DNA of 22,639 nt from a virus, in IMG/VR virus record IMGVR_UViG_3300020121_000075, positions 1 through 22,639 of that record; one strand, written 5' to 3'. The notes beneath the pieces were generated by a model that saw nothing but the letters and a program-made list of their open reading frames with translations, searched no databases and was not told the DNA's origin. Of this stretch, positions 14,912 to 21,490 are shown one piece after another (position 1 is the stretch's first letter; the number at the start of each line of letters is the position of its first letter). Position numbers and translations under genes: made by a program.

Positions 14912-15371
14912 CCAGTCGTTTGGTGTACGAGGTTTCCACGGGCACGTAACCGTACCGTTCGTAGAACCGCGCGACCCTCGACTGGTGAGGTGCGACCATT
15001 TTTAACACATCGAGGCCGTGCGCCCTAGCCCAATCTTCCGCGGCGCGTAACAGCCGAGCCCCGACCTGGCCGGCCCGCCGGGCGGTTGGCTCGACCCACC
15101 AGGCGAGCTCCTCGACCAGGAGGTTCGCGCCGTCGAAGGGATTGAGGCCGCCGGCCAGCGCGATGAACCCGACGAGCGCGCCGGCGTCGACGTCGTCCAC
15201 CGCGACCAGGATGGTACAGGCCGGATGCTCGACCAGGACCGCCGCGAAGCCCTCGAGCGCCTCGCGCGTCGGCGCGATGTAGTCGCCGCCGTAGACGGCC
15301 GCGAAGTGCAGCCCGAGCTCCGCGACGACGGGCGCGTCGGCGACCGTCGCCTCTCGGATGTGAACGGTCAC
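14844..15371 (-). CDS. GNAT-family N-acetyltransferase
   Basis: A protein of 175 residues starting MTVHIREATVADAPVVAELG. The GNAT fold is visible: the N-terminal strand and helix (1-25), ILVAVDD followed by GALVGFIALAGG (strands 2-3), VEELAWWVEPTARRAGQVGA holding strand 4 and the acetyl-CoA pyrophosphate loop (R98-R-A-G-Q-V-G-A), then ARLLRAAEDWARAHG (helix 3), and VARFYERYGYVPVETSYTK at the end. ELAWWVEP is a hallmark of the phage-encoded subgroup found in structural gene clusters. Substrate unknown; a virion or host protein is possible. The last 20 or so residues overlap the next gene in another frame and look non-native. The 3' part (about 14910-15070) is less GC-rich than its neighbours, hinting at separate acquisition. 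The ATG overlaps the previous stop (ATGA). Confidence 0.82.
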   Translation of the reverse strand: MTVHIREATVADAPVVAELGLHFAAVYGGDYIAPTREALEGFAAVLVEHPACTILVAVDDVDAGALVGFIALAGGLNPFDGANLLVEELAWWVEPTARRAGQVGARLLRAAEDWARAHGLDVLKMVAPHQSRVARFYERYGYVPVETSYTKRLDEVHRPPVRRRQGPEEAGPDDR

Positions 15372-15730
15372 GCCTCGAGCAACCGCTGCGCGATTTTCTT
15401 GCGGCCGCTCACCGTTTGGATCTCTTTATTGAAATGCGCGCAAGACGTGCAGAGCGTCTGCTGCCGGTCCGCCCAGCCACAGCCGGCCGGGCACGGGTCG
15501 CGCTCCGTGCAGCCGCACCAGCGGCAGGTCCCCGGCCTCAGCTTCACGGCGACAATAAACTCATCGACCATCGGCGCTCCCTCCCAGGTCGGCGGCCGCG
15601 CGCGCGTCGCCCAGGCGATCGTCCCGGAGAACCCGCACGCGCACCGCCACGCGAACAGATACGGCGAACTCGTCGGACGGACGCCCGCCTGCCGGCCACA
15701 GATGCAGGCGTGCGTCCGCGGTTGGGTCAC
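15368..15730 (-). CDS. Double zinc-ribbon protein
   Basis: With GTG 15730, which overlaps the stop of the beta-helix gene (GTGA), the protein has 120 residues. It carries two cysteine clusters: C-I-C-G with C-A-C-G near residues 10-31, and C-R-W-C-G-C, C-P-A-G-C-G and C-T-S-C in the second half. The second cluster (CRWCGC....PCPAGCGW....CTSC) is a recurrent zinc-binding module of small phage proteins. There is a possible second start, ATG 15571, with a strong GGGAGGG site; it would give a 67-residue protein with only the second cluster. Both forms may be made. Metal binding is inferred from the cysteines. Function is unknown. The stop overlaps the acetyltransferase start (ATGA). Confidence 0.62.
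   Translation of the reverse strand: MTQPRTHACICGRQAGVRPTSSPYLFAWRCACGFSGTIAWATRARPPTWEGAPMVDEFIVAVKLRPGTCRWCGCTERDPCPAGCGWADRQQTLCTSCAHFNKEIQTVSGRKKIAQRLLEA
15577..15585 (-). promoter_or_regulatory. Internal ribosome binding site in the zinc-ribbon gene
   Basis: GGGAGGGAG on the minus strand, five bases before the in-frame ATG 15571. The upstream GTG 15730 has no such site and depends on coupling. This suggests an internal start producing a shorter second protein with only the C-terminal cysteine module. Confidence 0.45.
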
Positions 15731-17058
15731 GGCGGGAAGTCGGTCGCGCCGGGATCGTCCGGCGTGAGCTCGATGACCGCGTCCGGCATGGCGTCCTGCC
15801 ACGCCTGCGCGCCTGAGCCGCCGCCGTCGATCTTCATGCCGTAGTCCGATGGCGGGAGCTTCATGTTCCGGAGCACGAGGTTGGTCGGATAGAGCGGCTC
15901 GGGAATCAGGTAGAGCGTGGTACCGAGGCGCACCGCCTCGATCGTGATGTTCTGCAGGGTGAGCGCGTCCGGCGCACCCATGATCGTGACGCCGCGCGCG
16001 TCGCCGCCGTAGGTGTCCGGGTCGAGGTCGGAGAACATCACCTCGTCGAGCAGGACGTCGGTCATCGGGACCGACTCCTGGCCGTCGTCACGGCCGAGGA
16101 TCTTGATGCCGGCGCCGCCGTGTCGGCAGTGGCAGCGCGTGATCGCAACGTGTTGGATCGTGGTCCAGGGCGCGCTCCCGTCCTGGTTCCGCGTGCTCAG
16201 GAGGATCAGGTACGCCCCCTGCCCCTCCGCCGTGCCGCCGTACTCGAGGATGCAGTTGTCCATCTCGACGTCGATCGCACACTTGAGCTCGAAGGCGTTC
16301 TTGACCTGGATGCCGAGGCTCTGCCACGCCGGGTTCTTCGTCAGCGTGCAGTTAGTGATCCGGATGTGCGTCGGCATCCGCTCAGGGCTCGTGCTGTCGG
16401 CGCCGCCGAACATGACCGTCTCGCCGGCGGCCTCGAGGTAGCAGTCGTCGATCACGACGTCGCGTGTCCCGTCCCATCCGCTGATCGCCTGCGTGTCGCG
16501 CCCGAAGTCGAACACGTTCGCGACGTGACACTGCGTCACTAGGGCGCCGGCGCCGTTCAGCATGATGCCGCGGTGGCAGCCGAACCCCGGATCGCCGAGC
16601 AGTGTGCAGCGGTCGATCGTGACGTGCGCGCCGGTCACCGCCACGAGTTGCCGATTCTGATGGGACGTCTTCACGGTCAGCCCGATGAGCGTGACGTCCT
16701 CGCCCTCAACGGTGATCGCGTCCTCGTCCGCGGTGCCGACGATCACGACGCCGGTGCCCGCCCCGGTCGCCCGCCCGGTCGGGACACCCTTCGCGGTGAG
16801 GGTCACCGGCTGCCGCAGCACGAGGCTGCCGGGGTACGTGCCGGCCTCGAGCACGAAGACGCTCTCGGCCGCCGCGCTGTCGAGCAACGGCTGCAGCGGC
16901 GTGCCGGCGGCGACCGGGATCCCGTCGATCGGCTCTGGGGGCTCGGGCGGCGTGGGGCCCTCGAGCGCCTCGAGCGCGAGCTCGAGGTTCCCCTGCGCCT
17001 GGTGGATGTAGTCGATCGCGGCGGTGACGTCCGAGGCGTGACGCGGGCGTGTTCTCAT
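15727..17058 (-). CDS. Parallel beta-helix protein, probable tail spike / polysaccharide depolymerase
   Basis: A protein of 443 residues starting MRTRPRHASDVTAAIDYIHQ at ATG 17058; GAGGGGAG lies just upstream, and the ATG overlaps the preceding TGA (ATGA). Residues 10-33 are a helix that may trimerise or dock. After a Pro-rich linker (35-45) comes a pectin-lyase-like start (ESVFVLEAGTYPGSLVLRQP, then TLTAKG), then about 12 coils with the usual rhythm of a right-handed beta-helix: VTIDRCTLLGD, VVIDDCYLEAA, IRITNCTLTKNP, VEMDNCILEYGG, VAITRCHCRHGG, LQNITIEAVRLG. Cys or Asn recurs at equivalent turn positions. Such folds form phage tail spikes that bind or cleave surface polysaccharides; catalytic residues cannot be named here. 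No signal peptide. It lies next to a putative glycosidase, between terminase and portal. Confidence 0.7.
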   Translation of the reverse strand: MRTRPRHASDVTAAIDYIHQAQGNLELALEALEGPTPPEPPEPIDGIPVAAGTPLQPLLDSAAAESVFVLEAGTYPGSLVLRQPVTLTAKGVPTGRATGAGTGVVIVGTADEDAITVEGEDVTLIGLTVKTSHQNRQLVAVTGAHVTIDRCTLLGDPGFGCHRGIMLNGAGALVTQCHVANVFDFGRDTQAISGWDGTRDVVIDDCYLEAAGETVMFGGADSTSPERMPTHIRITNCTLTKNPAWQSLGIQVKNAFELKCAIDVEMDNCILEYGGTAEGQGAYLILLSTRNQDGSAPWTTIQHVAITRCHCRHGGAGIKILGRDDGQESVPMTDVLLDEVMFSDLDPDTYGGDARGVTIMGAPDALTLQNITIEAVRLGTTLYLIPEPLYPTNLVLRNMKLPPSDYGMKIDGGGSGAQAWQDAMPDAVIELTPDDPGATDFPP

Positions 17059-18557
17059 AGTCGGCTCCCCTCGGGCATCCGCCCGCCGTTCCCATAGCCC
17101 CAGCACTTCGCGTGGCTGTGTTTGACGTTGTCGATCGTGCAGCACCCGCAGTAGCCCCGCTGGTTCGCGTACTCGGGCGTGACGTTGACGGTCTTCGTCT
17201 CTGTGGTGTCCGTCGGCGTCGGCTTCGGCCCCTGCGGGCGCCGCGGCCGGAACCGATGCGGGACGCCCCAGCGCGGCGACGGCTCGAAGTCGTACTCGAG
17301 GAACGTCGTCGCCCGCGTCGCGGAGACGTCCTCGACCGGCACAGTCACGGTGTCGTTGTCGAACATGAAAAACGCGAAGTCCTCCCACAGCCGGAAGCGC
17401 AGGTTGTCGGGGCGCGTCCCGAAGACCCACAGGCTGTCGACCATGCGCGCCTGGAGCATCGCCGTGCTCCAGTACGGCCCCATGCTCTGATAATCGACGC
17501 CGTCGACGTCGCCGTGTAGGTCGTCGTAGAAGCCAAACCTTCCCCTGGGATCACCATCGGCGAACCAGGACGTGACGTGCGGCGAGAAGTGCATCCAGCT
17601 CGAGAGGCCGGCCGCTCGGGCTTTCTGCCCGCAGTGCCGGAAGGCGTCGATCGTCACCTGGCCGGGGTGGTTCCACAAGTTCCACTCCCACCCGAGCGAG
17701 AACTCGTCGACGGCCTTCGCGGCGATGAGCGCGTCCATGATCGGGTCGGCGAAGTCGGCCCACTGCTGCGCGGTCATAAAGGCCGGCTGGAAGTACTTGC
17801 TGCCGATCATGATCCGGCTGTATTTCACGTACCGCTTCACGAACAGACACGTCTCGATGAACTGCTCGAGCGTGCGGCCGTTCCCGGGCGGCGCGGTCGG
17901 CGGCATGTTCACCGGCCCGCAACTGTCGGCGTAGGACAGCGTGAAATGCGTATAGCCGTACCCGGCGTACTTCTCGAGGTAGGCCTTCTGGAAGTCCGAC
18001 GTGTACCGATCGACGAACCACGACAAGATCCGCTCGGGCTTGTTCGGCGACGCGCCCGGCACGACGGGCGCGCCCGGCATCTCGACGCCCCAGGCGTCCC
18101 CGCGGTGATAGTCGCGCGTCGGGATGTCCGGCGGCGTCCACGGGAGCTCGGTGCGGTAGTTCACGGGCTCGACGAACGGCGGCAAGGGCCCCCTGGCGAT
18201 GGCAGGGGGCCGCTTAAAAGACGCGGGGGCCAGCGTCGCGACGACGTTGATCGTCTGGTCGTGGAACTTGATCTGCGGGTTCGCGCCGGTCGTCCAGGGC
18301 GCATAGCCGTCGGCGATGACCTCGACGTCGCCGATCCACGCGGGGTCCTTCGGTGGGCCGGCGTAGAAATTGGCAGGGTTGGTCGCGCGGACCGTCCCGC
18401 TCAGGCCGGCGTCGATCCGAATGACCAGCGGCTTCGTGATCAGCGCGCCCGTCTGGTCGACGGCGGTGACGTTGAACTGAATTGTCTCGCTACTCTGCGG
18501 CGTGCCGGCGCCGCCGCCGTGGATCTCGGCCTTCACGCGATCATGGTGTGTCGTCAT
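17055..18557 (-). CDS. TIM-barrel-like putative glycoside hydrolase with N-terminal Ig-like domain
   Basis: A protein of 500 residues from ATG 18557 (MTTHHDRVKAEIHGGGAG), preceded by GAGAGGAG; a longer reading from 18626 lacks such a site. Residues 20-112 form an Ig-like beta domain (TIQFNVTAVDQTGALITKPL). A Pro-rich joint (115-130) leads to a barrel-like part (about 175-400): SWFVDRYTSDF, YGYTHFTLSYADSCGP, FSLGWEWNLWNHPG, SSWMHFSPHVTSWF, DGVDYQSMGPYW, LRFRLWEDFAFFMFD. Strands ending in acidic or aromatic residues (W290-E291-W, D352-x-x-D355, W391-E392-D) suggest a glycoside-hydrolase active site. The tail holds CGCC...HSHAKC (C470, C472, C473, H480, H482, C485), a possible metal site. I infer a virion-bound enzyme or receptor-binding protein acting on surface glycans together with the beta-helix protein next door. 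The family is not recognised. Confidence 0.6.
   Translation of the reverse strand: MTTHHDRVKAEIHGGGAGTPQSSETIQFNVTAVDQTGALITKPLVIRIDAGLSGTVRATNPANFYAGPPKDPAWIGDVEVIADGYAPWTTGANPQIKFHDQTINVVATLAPASFKRPPAIARGPLPPFVEPVNYRTELPWTPPDIPTRDYHRGDAWGVEMPGAPVVPGASPNKPERILSWFVDRYTSDFQKAYLEKYAGYGYTHFTLSYADSCGPVNMPPTAPPGNGRTLEQFIETCLFVKRYVKYSRIMIGSKYFQPAFMTAQQWADFADPIMDALIAAKAVDEFSLGWEWNLWNHPGQVTIDAFRHCGQKARAAGLSSWMHFSPHVTSWFADGDPRGRFGFYDDLHGDVDGVDYQSMGPYWSTAMLQARMVDSLWVFGTRPDNLRFRLWEDFAFFMFDNDTVTVPVEDVSATRATTFLEYDFEPSPRWGVPHRFRPRRPQGPKPTPTDTTETKTVNVTPEYANQRGYCGCCTIDNVKHSHAKCWGYGNGGRMPEGSRL
18187..18211. repeat. Inverted repeat inside the glycosidase-like gene at its domain joint
   Basis: Perfect 9-base arms (GGCCCCCTG and CAGGGGGCC) around a 7-base loop. 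It encodes residues 116-123 of the glycosidase-like protein, within the Pro-rich joint between the Ig-like and barrel parts. It may be an mRNA hairpin or a trace of domain exchange. Confidence 0.5.
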
Positions 18558-18844
18558 CGGTCGCTCCTCTCGAGTGCGTCCCAGCGACCGGGCAGGCAGG
18601 AATACCCACACACGCCCCCAGGACACCGCCGGTCAATCAACAGTCGAATCGCCTCACCGTCAGGACACACCGCGAAGCGCGGCAGCATCCGCGCGGCCTT
18701 CCCTTGCGCGACGATGTTCTGCGCGAGGGGCGCACACGCCGGCGCGAGCGCCAGGATGCCCGCGAGGATCAGTAGCCACCGCGGCGCGGTGGCCGTCGCA
18801 CGGCGCCCTTCGGTTTGGTGTTCTTCTTCTTCGAGCCCATACAT
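18554..18844 (-). CDS. Small membrane-anchored cysteine-rich protein
   Basis: Up to 96 residues from ATG 18844. After an acidic start (MYGLEEEEHQTEG) comes a hydrophobic segment (residues 23-38, WLLILAGILALAPACA), then a soluble domain with FAVCPDGEAIRLLIDRRCPG and GVCGYSCLPGRW, four cysteines in a C-x13-C-x4-C-x3-C pattern. The segment could be a membrane anchor or signal peptide; the lipobox is poor. Its stop overlaps the start of the glycosidase-like gene (ATGA), which supports translation. The 5' part overlaps a 23-residue basic peptide in another frame whose ATG is better spaced from the shared ribosome binding site, so the true start of this gene is uncertain (ATG 18688 would give a 44-residue form without the membrane segment). 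Function unknown. Confidence 0.5.
   Translation of the reverse strand: MYGLEEEEHQTEGRRATATAPRWLLILAGILALAPACAPLAQNIVAQGKAARMLPRFAVCPDGEAIRLLIDRRCPGGVCGYSCLPGRWDALERSDR
18769..18840 (-). CDS. Tiny basic peptide overlapping the cysteine-rich gene
   Basis: A 23-residue reading frame from ATG 18840, beginning MGSKKKNTKPKGAV and ending RRGGY, with net charge of about +10. AGGAGG (18854-18849) lies eight bases upstream, ideal spacing, whereas the ATG of the overlapping 96-residue frame is only four bases away. Short Lys/Arg/Pro/Gly-rich peptides are common in phage structural operons and could bind nucleic acid. It may also be a leader for translation of the overlapping frame. Too short to be certain. 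Confidence 0.45.
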   Translation of the reverse strand: MGSKKKNTKPKGAVRRPPRRGGY

Positions 18845-18848
18845 GTAC

Positions 18849-18854
18849 CCTCCT
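18849..18854 (-). promoter_or_regulatory. Shared ribosome binding site for two overlapping starts
   Basis: AGGAGG on the minus strand; it serves ATG 18844 (four-base gap) or ATG 18840 (eight-base gap), which open different frames. Spacing favours the second. Confidence 0.55.
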
Positions 18855-18869
18855 CGTCCCGACTGGCCT

Positions 18870-19106
18870 TTACATCACGCGCCGCACGGTGTCGTCGTCG
18901 TACTCGCCGCCGGGTTGGAACCGCTCGAGGAACGTCTCGAACTCGGCCTGGCTCTCGGCGCGGCAGAGGATGAGCCCGTTGCACACTTGCGCCGGGCCGC
19001 CCGTGTAGAGGCCGGTGCCGCGGCGGAGCTGCTCGATCTCGTCGGGCGTCAAGCCGAGCACGCCGACTACTTTCCCGCTCTCCCACGTCGTCACGACCTT
19101 GAACAT
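18870..19106 (-). CDS. Hypothetical 78-residue protein
   Basis: A protein of 78 residues starting MFKVVTTWESGKVVGVLGLT and continuing PDEIEQLRRGTGLYTGG, VCNGLILCRAES and EFETFLERFQPGGEYDDD. It looks like a small compact alpha/beta protein with a Thr-Pro-Asp-Glu-Ile helix cap and two cysteines. I do not recognise the family. The ATG shares one base with the terminase stop (TGATG), so it is coupled to terminase. The acidic C-terminus is unremarkable. Confidence 0.6.
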   Translation of the reverse strand: MFKVVTTWESGKVVGVLGLTPDEIEQLRRGTGLYTGGPAQVCNGLILCRAESQAEFETFLERFQPGGEYDDDTVRRVM

Positions 19107-20605
19107 CAGAGCCTCCCCGGATCGACGTCGTTCCGCCGGCGTTCAGCGAGCAGTTGCGCGCGCCGATCGCGCACCTTGAACGACTGCGCGCTCGCCGTCT
19201 CGCCGCGGGCGTGTGCGACCAGGTCCGCCGGCAGGTCCGGCAGGGCGTAGGTCTGCATGTAGGCGTCCGCCAGGTCAGGCGAGCGCCCGAGCCGTTCTTT
19301 AATCTGGTCCTTCTCCTCGAGCACGAAGACGCCGTTGAGGAACGTGTACGTCGGCTCGGTGAGCTCGCCGATGAGCTCCGGGAGATCGGGCGGCAGCGCG
19401 GCGCCGCCCTTGATCGCCTCGGCGCCCTTGATCCAGAACTCCGCGCGGCGGTTGCGGTAGCGCGGGTCGATCGCCTTGCCGCTGTAGACCACGGGGTGCA
19501 CGGGGATGCCGGCGACGACCAGGTTGTCGATCACGCCGTGGCCCCAATGCCCGGTGTCGTCGACGAGCACGAGCTCGGCGCCCCAGCGCGTCGTCGCGTT
19601 CATCACGCGCGCGGCGATGTCGGTCGTGCGGGCGTTCCGCATGACGACCGGCCGCCAGGCCGCGAGGCCCTGCCGCGGGAAGATGACCGTGCGATCGTCG
19701 CCGAAGCGCGCGACGTCGACGCCGAGCCGCTTCTGTTGGTAGTCGTACTCGTCGACGCGGAGGTGCCGGTGCATCGCGCGCTCGACGTCCTCGGCGCCGA
19801 GCAGGGCGTTGATCGACGTCGGCGGGAACTCGCCGAACACGTTGACCAGGACCCACGGGTTGTCGCGGCCGTAGCTGGCGATCTGCTGCCGCGCCCACTC
19901 GAGTTTGATGCGCGGCGATCGCTTCGGGTTGTCGGGGTCGCCGGTGATCGCGATGACGTACCAGAGCGCGCGGTCGATCGTGCAGGCCCGGTGCAGTGGG
20001 CCCGTCGTGTGCGTCGGGTTGCCGGCCTGGACGAGCTTGCACTCGACGCCGGTCGCGAGCACGGCCTCGGCCGTCGCCATCACGCTTTGGGGGATGCCGC
20101 CGCTCTCGTCGAGCACGAACAGCACATGGTCGGCGTGCAGGCCGGCGAGCGCGTTCGCCTGCTCCTCGGGCGACGCGCTCTTGCTCCAGGTGCGCGCGCT
20201 CGCGTACCAATTCGCCGGCGCCTCGCGGTACTCGATGCGCGTCCGCATCCAGGTGAACGCGGTCGAGAAGTAGGGCGAGCGCGCCATCCACTTCGCGAGC
20301 TCGGCCCACAGGTTGTCGCTGAGGTTGTCGCCCGTGATCGACGTCGCGCCGACGCGCGGGCTGTCGCGCGTGCCGAGGAAGTTCAGGATCAGCCAGGCGA
20401 GCAACGTCGTCTTCCCGGGCCCCTTGCAGGCCTTGATCGCGAGGCGCTCGGTCTTCGGGTTCGCGAAGGCGTGCAGCGCCTCCGCCTGCCAGGCGTCGGG
20501 CGTGGCGCCGAACTCCTCGACGACCATGTCGGCCGGGCGCTCACGCCAGCGTTGCAGTGTGGCCGTCGCGCGGCCGCCGACGTCGGACGGGACGTTCAGC
20601 GCCAT
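19106..20605 (-). CDS. terL: Terminase large subunit (packaging ATPase and nuclease)
   Basis: A protein of 499 residues. The ATPase part shows a Q-motif-like PDAWQAEALHAF (36-47), Walker A KACKGPGKTT (58-67), Walker B VLFVLDES (161-168) with the catalytic Glu, and a coupling motif LVQAGNPTHT (191-200). The nuclease part has the RNase H-like acidic positions: LGVDVARFGDDRTVI (D297, D303/D304), LVLVDDTGHWGHGVID (D349/D350) and SPDLADAYMQTYAL (D444/D447). The complex with the small subunit and portal cuts concatemers and pumps DNA into the prohead. Walker A is of the K-G-P-G-K-T type seen in many P22- or BPP-like terminases. The start overlaps the end of a tiny zinc-ribbon gene by ten bases; the ribosome binding site is weak. 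Confidence 0.92.
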   Translation of the reverse strand: MALNVPSDVGGRATATLQRWRERPADMVVEEFGATPDAWQAEALHAFANPKTERLAIKACKGPGKTTLLAWLILNFLGTRDSPRVGATSITGDNLSDNLWAELAKWMARSPYFSTAFTWMRTRIEYREAPANWYASARTWSKSASPEEQANALAGLHADHVLFVLDESGGIPQSVMATAEAVLATGVECKLVQAGNPTHTTGPLHRACTIDRALWYVIAITGDPDNPKRSPRIKLEWARQQIASYGRDNPWVLVNVFGEFPPTSINALLGAEDVERAMHRHLRVDEYDYQQKRLGVDVARFGDDRTVIFPRQGLAAWRPVVMRNARTTDIAARVMNATTRWGAELVLVDDTGHWGHGVIDNLVVAGIPVHPVVYSGKAIDPRYRNRRAEFWIKGAEAIKGGAALPPDLPELIGELTEPTYTFLNGVFVLEEKDQIKERLGRSPDLADAYMQTYALPDLPADLVAHARGETASAQSFKVRDRRAQLLAERRRNDVDPGRL

Positions 20606-20724
20606 CGGCGAAGCTCGCGTTTCCGCTGCGCGTTATACGCGCGGCGACAGGCCTTGCACCGGCGCGGCTCGCTCGCCCTGAACTGTCGCCGCCGCGTCTC
20701 CCCGCACCGACAATGAAACGTCAC
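20596..20724 (-). CDS. Tiny Arg-rich zinc-ribbon protein
   Basis: A protein of 42 residues from GTG 20724, which overlaps the stop of the preceding gene (GTGA); AAGGAG at 20738-20733 lies eight bases upstream. It reads MTFHCRCGETRRRQF, then RRCKACRRAYNAQRKREL: a C-x-C and a C-x-x-C pair 15 residues apart, embedded in Arg-rich sequence and fitting a single zinc ribbon that binds nucleic acid. Position between the terminase subunits suggests a role near packaging or an HNH-like remnant, but the HNH histidines and asparagine are not present. The strong ribosome binding site and coupling make it a likely gene despite its size. Confidence 0.55.
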   Translation of the reverse strand: MTFHCRCGETRRRQFRASEPRRCKACRRAYNAQRKRELRRWR

Positions 20725-20909
20725 GATGTCGGCTCCTTGTCCGCGGGTTTGTCGCCGAGCAGGATCTCCACCTCGAGCCCGCACGCGCGACACTTGAAGG
20801 TAAAGGGCGCCTTCCCGCGCAGTTGGTCCTTAAGCTGCACGATGCGCCCGCGATACCGCTTCACCAGGCCCTCGAGCTCCTGCATGTGGGCGTGTTCTTC
20901 GGCGGTCAC
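20721..20909 (-). CDS. Small coiled-coil protein with CxxC motif
   Basis: A protein of 62 residues from GTG 20909, which overlaps the small terminase stop (GTGA); GGAGG at 20921-20917 lies seven bases upstream. Residues 1-30 (MTAEEHAHMQELEGLVKRYR, then GRIVQLKDQLRG) form a probable coiled coil; FKCRACGLEVEIL follows, with one C-x-x-C pair, and a charged tail. One CxxC could form half of a zinc site, so a dimer through the coiled coil could complete it (inference). The small genes between terminase subunits in this phage share this cysteine style. Function unknown. Confidence 0.55.
   Translation of the reverse strand: MTAEEHAHMQELEGLVKRYRGRIVQLKDQLRGKAPFTFKCRACGLEVEILLGDKPADKEPTS
20733..20738 (-). 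promoter_or_regulatory. Ribosome binding site fixing a GTG start
   Basis: AAGGAG on the minus strand, eight bases before GTG 20724. It supports the short GTG-started zinc-ribbon gene rather than a longer reading from 20793. Confidence 0.55.
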
Positions 20910-21490
20910 GGCGTCGCCTCCGGTGGCTTCTCGCCGGGCGCCTTGTAGTGGCCGGACAGGATGCGCGCGATCGTGCTGCCGAGGACCTCGGCCGGGCCCT
21001 CGACTTCGCCGGCGAGCTCGAGGATGAGCCGGCGCGCCGCCAGGCTGTCGTTGAGGACCACGGCGGTGCCGGCGACACCGGGGCGGATGCCCTTCACACA
21101 CCGGGCGATGCTGTCGGGCCACTGCGAGGGCGGGAGCAGGGTCCAGCCCTTGCCGAACAACTCCCGGATGTCCGCGCGCGCGTCGTAGCTGACGAGCGCG
21201 AGCGCCTCGTCGGCGTCCATCGCGAGGCGCTGCCAGCGGGCGCGGCGGAGCCCCGTGAGGACCGCCACGATCTTAGGGTTTCTTAGGAGCTTGCAGGCCT
21301 CGACCGCGGCGGTCGTGGTCTTCACGTTGGGGTGCACTTCCTGGTAGGCCTTCGTCCCGTTGTTGCCGTTCGTGTCGTAGACGTGGACGAACGCGAGCTC
21401 GGCCGCCGGCAGCCCGTCGACCTTGGCCGCCGACGCGGCACGGCCGGCGCCGAGCGCCTTCCGCGGCTTCCGGAGGCGGCTCTTGCTCAT
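20906..21490 (-). CDS. terS: Terminase small subunit
   Basis: A protein of 194 residues. A basic N-terminus (MSKSRLRKPRKALGAGRA) precedes the helix-turn-helix-like DNA-recognition segment: AAELAFVHVYDTNGNNGTKA, YQEVHPNVKTTTAAVEACKL and LRNPKIVAVL. This matches the Terminase_2 family, in which N...A...AGY-like patterns bind pac or cos sites. The middle (MDADEALALVSYDARADIRE) is typical too. It would recognise phage DNA and regulate the large subunit encoded 300 bases further on. The ATG overlaps the stop of the preceding small gene (ATGA), and its own stop overlaps the next GTG. Confidence 0.85.
   Translation of the reverse strand: MSKSRLRKPRKALGAGRAASAAKVDGLPAAELAFVHVYDTNGNNGTKAYQEVHPNVKTTTAAVEACKLLRNPKIVAVLTGLRRARWQRLAMDADEALALVSYDARADIRELFGKGWTLLPPSQWPDSIARCVKGIRPGVAGTAVVLNDSLAARRLILELAGEVEGPAEVLGSTIARILSGHYKAPGEKPPEATP
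20917..20921 (-). promoter_or_regulatory. Ribosome binding site fixing a GTG start
   Basis: GGAGG on the minus strand, seven bases before GTG 20909, within the end of the small terminase gene. Confidence 0.5.

Noticed and set aside
15727-18557. Diversity-generating retroelement as in BPP-1
   Set aside because: No reverse transcriptase, template repeat or C-type-lectin variable end was seen in the window, despite the BPP-1-like head genes.
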